Assembly (NCBI GenBank): GCA_002256205.1
Contig: NKIW01000010.1
Coordinates: 1-64,000 of the forward strand
Direction of reading: 5' to 3'
DNA: 64,000 nt
Source: Rhizobiales bacterium PAR1
GTDB taxonomy: Bacteria > Pseudomonadota > Alphaproteobacteria > Rhizobiales > Beijerinckiaceae
Part shown: in pieces, positions 59,342 through 64,000 of the stretch
Layout of the letters: the number at the start of each line of letters is the position of its first letter
Numbering within the stretch: position 1 is the first letter of the stretch
Position numbers and translations under genes: made by a program
The notes under the pieces: model-generated
Databases searched by the model: none
The model's input: only the letters and a program-made list of their open reading frames with translations
What the model was told of the DNA's origin: nothing

Positions 59342-59899
59342 TTAGCCGTTGTTCATAGCGATTTTCATCGCGTTGAGCTTGGTCTTGAGGGATGCATCAA
59401 TCATGCGGCTGCCCATCTTTACGACGAGGCCACCGATAATGGCGGGGTCGACCTTTTCGGTCAGGGCGATCTTCTTGCCAGCCTGGGACTCGAGAGCTTC
59501 CAGAACGGCAGAGCGATTCTTGTCGGTCATCGGAGCCGCCACCGTAACTTCGGCGGCAAGGATGCCCTGCTCCTCGGCAACCAGCGCGCGATAGCCTGCA
59601 ATCATGCCGCGCACGGCAAACAGGCGACGCTTGGAAGCGACGAGCTTGAGGAAATTGGCAGCGACGCCTTCGATTTTCGCCTTGGCGAGAACAGCGCTCA
59701 GCGCACCCACCTGCTCCTCGGCCGTAAAGACCGGGTTGCGGACGAGGCGATCCAGCTCAGGGCTGCTATCGAGCATGGCCGAGAAGCTGTCGAGAGCCGC
59801 ACTGACCGTGTCGAGCGACTTTGCTTCACGCGCGAGTTCGAACAGAGCGGCGGCATAGCGCCCCGCAATTCCGGAAACGATCGGGCTGGATGAGGCCAC
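59342..59899 (-). CDS. atpH: ATP synthase F1 delta subunit
   Basis: A 185-residue peripheral-stalk subunit with the delta pattern GIAGRYAAALFELAREAKSL near the start and PAIIGGLVVKMGSRMIDASL near the end. I chose the GTG at 59899; a longer frame reaches 59992 but adds an unrelated N-terminus. It opens the operon. The Fo genes are elsewhere, as is normal for alphaproteobacteria. The 293 bases upstream (59900-60192) hold its promoter region and no gene I can support. Confidence 0.93.
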   Translation of the reverse strand: MASSSPIVSGIAGRYAAALFELAREAKSLDTVSAALDSFSAMLDSSPELDRLVRNPVFTAEEQVGALSAVLAKAKIEGVAANFLKLVASKRRLFAVRGMIAGYRALVAEEQGILAAEVTVAAPMTDKNRSAVLEALESQAGKKIALTEKVDPAIIGGLVVKMGSRMIDASLKTKLNAMKIAMNNG

Positions 59900-60192
59900 G
59901 ACAAACGTCTTTCGCTTTTCACACTCTGCCAGATGCCAGCGCAAGGGTCTCGCGCACGCCTTCTGGCGAAGTGCCCCGTCGAACGGGATCAATCATCGGA
60001 TCAGCACCATTGCCCGAGCAGCAAGGCCGCTCCCGCAGTGGATGGCGGTCGCTAACAAATCTTCAACGGGTGCGCAACCCTTTTCGAAACGCTCAAACCC
60101 CTACGAAGGGTGGGTTTCTTCGCAAGGTGGCCAAACACGCATTGCAATGCACAACCAAAGTCGTGCTTTCAGGCCTAAATAGGCGTCAGGAT

Positions 60193-62421
60193 TCAGAAAA
60201 AACTGAATGGGTCGACATCGACGTCAACACGCGCACCGCCCTTCGGCACACCGGCGTCCCGCAGCATCGTGCGGAGCAGACCTTGCAGGTTTAGGGTCCT
60301 TGCGGTCTTGACGATCAGTCGCACCCGATGCTTGCCACGCAGCAGTGCCATCGGTGGATCAGCGGGGCCGAGAAGAGCCGCCTCGCGCTCGCCGACGCCA
60401 AGATCCCGGATCGCACGATGCCCTGCCTGCGCGAGCAGCCGGGCATAGGCCTCCGCCGCCGGACGCTCACGGGCCGAAACGACAAGGCTCGCCAGACGCC
60501 CGAACGGGGGCAACCCTGCAGCCTGTCGCGCGGCGATTTCTTCGGCGTAGAAACGTTCGTGATCGCCGGAGAGTAGCGCAGCGATAACCGGGTGCTTGGG
60601 CTGATAAGTCTGGAGAACCCCCCGCCCCGGTCGCTCACCGCGCCCCGCGCGTCCCGTGACCTGCGCGAGAAGCTGGAAGGTTCGCTCCGCCGCGCGCGGA
60701 TCGTTCGAAACCAGCCCGATATCGGCATCGATCACCGCCGCGAGCGTGAGATGCGGGAAATTATGACCCTTGGCGATCAGTTGCGTGCCGATGATGATCG
60801 GAAATTCGTTGGCAGCAACAGCCGCCAGTTCCTGCCGCAAGCGCTCGGTACCGCCGGGAAAATCACTCGATAGCGTGATCCGGCGCACATCCGGAAACGC
60901 CTCCGCGACTTCTTCGGCGATGCGCTCCACTCCCGGCCCGCAGGCGGTGAGGCTCTCCTCCGCCCCGCAGGCGGTACAGGTGGTCGGGCGCCGCTCGGTA
61001 TGCCCGCAGTGATGGCAGACCAGCGCGCGGCGAAAGCGATGCTCGACCAGCCAGGCATCGCATTCCGGGCATTGCCAGCGATGGCCGCAGGTGCGGCACA
61101 GCGTCAGTGGCGCGTAGCCGCGCCGGTTGAGAAAGAACAGGACCTGCTCGCCGCGCGCCAGCGTCGCCGAGGCCTCACGGATCAGACGGGGGGAGAGGAA
61201 CTTACCGGGCTCCGGCGCATCCTGCGTCAGATCAATGGCGCGGATCTCCGGCATCGCACGCCCACCGACGCGATCCGGCAAGACGAGATGACGATAGCGC
61301 CCCTGGCTCACATTGACACGACTCTCGATCGAGGGCGTCGCGGAAGCGAGAATCACCGGGCAGTTCTCGATCTTCGCGCGCAAAACCGCCATGTCGCGGG
61401 CGTTGTAACGCACGGAATCGTCCTGCTTGAAGGCCGCCTCGTGCTCCTCGTCGACAATGATGAGTCCGAGTTCGCCAAACGGCAGATAGAGCGCCGAACG
61501 CGCGCCGACCACCACGCGCGCCTCACCCTCGGCAATGGCGTGCCAGAGCCGGTCGCGCCGAGCACTGGCAATCCCGGAATGCCAGGCACCGGGCTGGCCA
61601 TCGAAACGGGCTTCAAATCGCGCCAGAAATTCCGGCGTCAGGGCAATTTCCGGCAGCAGAATCAGGACCTGCCGCTTGGCTTCGAGCGCCGCCGCGACAG
61701 CCTCGAAATAAACCTCCGTCTTGCCCGAACCGGTAACCCCTTCGAGCAAAACCGGCGCGAATCCGCCCTTGGTCACCGCTTCGCGGAGAGCGTCGGCATT
61801 GCCCCGCTGAGCGTCGGACAGCTGCGGCGCGCGCCCTATCGGATCAAGCGCCTGCGCCCTGAGTTCCGGCGCCAGGGCGATGACATCGAACACCCCGTCA
61901 TCGACCAGCGCATCGATCACGCCGGTCGAGCAAGCGGCGCGCTCGGCAAGATCGCGCTTGCGATGAATGAGCCCGCCTTGCGCCGCCTCGATGAGCCGCG
62001 CGCGGGCAGCGGTGAGGCGACCCGGTGCCTTGCCGGTGAGCCGCACGCCGAATTTCGGCGCCTCATGCGCTTCCGCCTCGGGATCGCGCATCGCCATTTT
62101 CGCGACAAGCCCGATCGGGGAGAGCGTGTAATCCGAGACGCGCTGGATGAACTGGCGCATCTCGGCCCGAAGCGGCGGCATCGCCATCCGCTCCTTCACA
62201 GGCTTGAGATTGCCACCAGCGACCCCGCGCCGCGTCTCCCAGACGAGTCCGTAAATTTCGCGCGTCCCGATCGGCACCCGCACGCAATCGCCGGCAGCAA
62301 CGCGCATGCCCGGCGGGATGGCATAGGAATAAGGCTGATCAATGCCGAGCGGCAGCGCGACCTCCGCGATATTGGGCGCAGAATCGGCAGGATCGGGAGG
62401 AAAGTCTTCGTGTTCGGCCAT
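60193..62421 (-). CDS. priA: Primosomal replication helicase PriA
   Basis: A 742-residue superfamily 2 DNA helicase for restarting stalled replication forks. The N-terminal 3'-end-binding domain is followed by the helicase core with Walker A GVTGSGKTEVYFEA, the DEEH box in LIIVDEEHEAAFK, and the inserted zinc region with eight Cys (CRTCGHRWQCPECDAWL; CHHCGHTERRPTTCTACG). C-terminal motifs include GTQLIAKGHNFP and QVTGRAGRGERPG. ATG 62421 is preferred to a GTG one codon earlier. A weak hairpin, TTCAG and CTGAA, spans the last codons. Confidence 0.96.
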   Translation of the reverse strand: MAEHEDFPPDPADSAPNIAEVALPLGIDQPYSYAIPPGMRVAAGDCVRVPIGTREIYGLVWETRRGVAGGNLKPVKERMAMPPLRAEMRQFIQRVSDYTLSPIGLVAKMAMRDPEAEAHEAPKFGVRLTGKAPGRLTAARARLIEAAQGGLIHRKRDLAERAACSTGVIDALVDDGVFDVIALAPELRAQALDPIGRAPQLSDAQRGNADALREAVTKGGFAPVLLEGVTGSGKTEVYFEAVAAALEAKRQVLILLPEIALTPEFLARFEARFDGQPGAWHSGIASARRDRLWHAIAEGEARVVVGARSALYLPFGELGLIIVDEEHEAAFKQDDSVRYNARDMAVLRAKIENCPVILASATPSIESRVNVSQGRYRHLVLPDRVGGRAMPEIRAIDLTQDAPEPGKFLSPRLIREASATLARGEQVLFFLNRRGYAPLTLCRTCGHRWQCPECDAWLVEHRFRRALVCHHCGHTERRPTTCTACGAEESLTACGPGVERIAEEVAEAFPDVRRITLSSDFPGGTERLRQELAAVAANEFPIIIGTQLIAKGHNFPHLTLAAVIDADIGLVSNDPRAAERTFQLLAQVTGRAGRGERPGRGVLQTYQPKHPVIAALLSGDHERFYAEEIAARQAAGLPPFGRLASLVVSARERPAAEAYARLLAQAGHRAIRDLGVGEREAALLGPADPPMALLRGKHRVRLIVKTARTLNLQGLLRTMLRDAGVPKGGARVDVDVDPFSFF

Positions 62422-62552
62422 CACCCGCCCGATATCACAGGATTCGTGAAGGACGACCAGCGTTTTAGGGACACCCCCGTTTTCACGAGCGCCAGCAACT
62501 CCTTAACCCGATGGCGCGAAAATGCGATCTCAAGGCTAGGAGGATCGTCACC

Positions 62553-63461
62553 ATGTCGCTTGAGGAATGCCGCATCGCCTGGCTGCGGGGCCTGACCCAT
62601 GAGCGGCTATACTCGCTCAAAACCGTCGAGGCCTATGGCCGCGATGTCGCGCAATTCGTCGCCTTTCTGGGCGAAGATGGCAAAACGCCGCAGGATTTCC
62701 TTTCCGTCAAACCCGCTGACCTCCGGATGTTTCTTGCCGAGCGCCGCGAAAAAGGTGTCGAGAGCCGCTCGCTCATGCGCCAGCTTGCCGGGCTGCGGTC
62801 CTTCGCCCGCTATCTTGAGCGCGAAGGCTTCGGCCATGCCTCGGCGTTCAAGGCGGTGAAGGGGCCGCGCGTCAAGAAGGGTCTGCCACGTCCGCTAACC
62901 CCCGGCGACGCGCGCGCCACCAGCGCCATTGCCACCCGTGCCGGCGAGGCGCGCGACCCGTGGATCATCGCGCGCGACGCCGCCGTCTTCGCGCTCCTCT
63001 ACGGCGCCGGCCTGCGTATTTCGGAAGCGCTCTCGCTCCGGCGCGGCGATGTGCCCCGCGAAGCCCATGAAACACTGGTGATTCTCGGCAAGGGCGGCAA
63101 GATGCGGCAGGTGCCGATGCTCGCGCCAATTCTCAAGGCGATTGAGGATTATCTCGCGCAATGCCCGTGGAAAATGCCGCTCGACGGTCCGCTTTTCGTC
63201 GGCGCCAAGGGTGGACCGCTCTCGCCGCGTATCATTCAGCTCGCCATGGAAGGCTTCAGGGGCTCTCTGGGCCTGTCGGAGACAGCGACGCCCCACGCCC
63301 TGCGCCATTCCTTCGCGACGCACCTGTTGGCACGCGGCGGCGATCTCAGGACCATTCAGGAGCTGCTCGGTCACGCCTCGCTCTCGACGACACAGGTCTA
63401 TACCCAGGTCGACACCGCCCGCCTGATGGCCAGCTACAAGGCGGCACATCCGCGGGCCTGA
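62553..63461 (+). CDS. xerC: Tyrosine recombinase XerC
   Basis: A 302-residue recombinase with the complete catalytic set: Arg in YGAGLRISEAL, Lys in GKGGKMRQVP, HxxR in HALRHSFATHLL, His in LLGHASLSTT and the nucleophilic Tyr in QVYTQVD. The ATG at 62553 has a strong AGGAGG upstream. It partners XerD at dif. It is divergent from priA, a common arrangement. Confidence 0.92.
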   Translation: MSLEECRIAWLRGLTHERLYSLKTVEAYGRDVAQFVAFLGEDGKTPQDFLSVKPADLRMFLAERREKGVESRSLMRQLAGLRSFARYLEREGFGHASAFKAVKGPRVKKGLPRPLTPGDARATSAIATRAGEARDPWIIARDAAVFALLYGAGLRISEALSLRRGDVPREAHETLVILGKGGKMRQVPMLAPILKAIEDYLAQCPWKMPLDGPLFVGAKGGPLSPRIIQLAMEGFRGSLGLSETATPHALRHSFATHLLARGGDLRTIQELLGHASLSTTQVYTQVDTARLMASYKAAHPRA

Positions 63462-63533
63462 AGCGCGCACCTGTGCTTGAACTGACACGAAATCTCCCGA
63501 TATTGCTGACAAGCACTGATTCGGGGGAAACAC

Positions 63534-64000
63534 ATGTCACACGGACACGGGCACGGCGCAGGCCACGACGATCACGGTTCGAACAGGAAGATCGGTCTTC
63601 TGATCGCCATCATGGCGCTGCTGCTGTCCTTCTCTGAAATGGGCAACAAGCTTTCCGAAAACGAATCCATCGCCAAGAACCTCGAATCCTCGAACCTTTG
63701 GGCGTTCTATCAGGCGAAAACCATCCGCCGCACCGTGATCCAGACCGCCTCGGAAGAGATGAAGGTGACCTCGACCGGCATCGCCGACCCCGCCGCAAAA
63801 GCCGTGCTCGAAGCCCAGATGAAAAAGTGGAACGACACAGCGGCCCGCTACGAGAGCGAACCGGAAACCGGTGAGGGCCGCAAGGAACTCGCCGCGCGCG
63901 CCAAGACCGCCGAAGACCGACGCGATATCACCAAGGCGCGGGCGCATATCTTCGAATTCGCCTCGGCGCTGCTGCAAATCGCCATCGTGTTGGCTTCAAC
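63534..64000 (+). CDS. DUF4337 membrane protein (3' end beyond the window)
   Basis: At least 155 residues, starting MSHGHGHGAGHDDHG, a His-rich leader that might bind metal. A helix (IGLLIAIMALLLSFSEM) follows, then AFYQAKTIRRTV and a charged coiled-coil, and the window ends inside a C-terminal helix. It shares this plan with the protein at 23898. The ATG at 63534 has GGGGGAAA upstream. Function is unknown. Confidence 0.75.
   Translation, partial: MSHGHGHGAGHDDHGSNRKIGLLIAIMALLLSFSEMGNKLSENESIAKNLESSNLWAFYQAKTIRRTVIQTASEEMKVTSTGIADPAAKAVLEAQMKKWNDTAARYESEPETGEGRKELAARAKTAEDRRDITKARAHIFEFASALLQIAIVLAS

Overview
The window is a 64 kb piece of a high-G+C alphaproteobacterial chromosome, most likely order Hyphomicrobiales (Rhizobiales); I cannot name the genus. 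The signs are a cyclic beta-glucan exporter of the NdvA/ChvA type, a separate F1-only ATP synthase operon (atpHAGDC), cobST, a Suv3-like helicase next to rpmB and fdxA, CarD, an RpoH-type sigma factor, an FnrN-type regulator beside ccoNOQP-ccoGHIS, and a dense set of GANTC (CcrM) sites. It reads as core genome: I found no insertion sequence, prophage, integrase beyond the housekeeping Xer recombinases, or CRISPR array.

Layout. 0-4.7 kb: xerD (cut by the window edge) with a 47-residue membrane protein, aroK-aroB, and the glucan exporter. 4.9-6.5 kb: a motA/motB-like stator pair with no other flagellar genes nearby. 6.5-9.5 kb: a CAP-domain lipoprotein coupled to a large DUF3772 MscS channel. 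9.6-18.7 kb: the cbb3 oxidase locus (fnr, ccoNOQP, ccoGHIS) with an FNR box in front of ccoN. 18.8-23.9 kb: a ugp glycerol-3-phosphate ABC operon with a creatininase-family gene between ugpA and ugpE and a Pho box upstream. 23.9-29.4 kb: a DUF4337 protein, tRNA-Arg(CCT), a nuclease-like secreted protein, an M48 lipoprotein protease, rpoH, carD and fdxA. 29.5-35.3 kb: an S4 protein, the Suv3-like helicase with a long disordered tail, a 658-base intergenic region packed with GANTC sites, DUF3108, and rpmB. 35.3-41.1 kb: a J-domain protein, cobS, a HAD hydrolase, cobT and a phytase-like protein in one minus-strand run, then bolA. 41.2-50.2 kb: a CorC-type protein, MFS and thiolase, a DacF-like carboxypeptidase, EamA, a CobW GTPase, and an acyl-CoA synthetase. 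50.4-54.9 kb: an Lrp-type regulator divergent from putA, and an outer-membrane barrel protein. 55-62.4 kb: atpHAGDC and priA. 62.5-64 kb: xerC and a second DUF4337 gene, cut by the window end.

How it fits together. The oxygen sensor, the high-affinity oxidase and its copper/haem assembly factors form one micro-oxic respiration unit. The ugp locus looks phosphate-regulated. Aerobic cobalamin synthesis is represented by the CobS-CobT chelatase pair. The most unusual non-coding signal is the GANTC cluster upstream of the helicase; the most unusual gene arrangements are the amidohydrolase inside ugp and the HAD enzyme between cobS and cobT.
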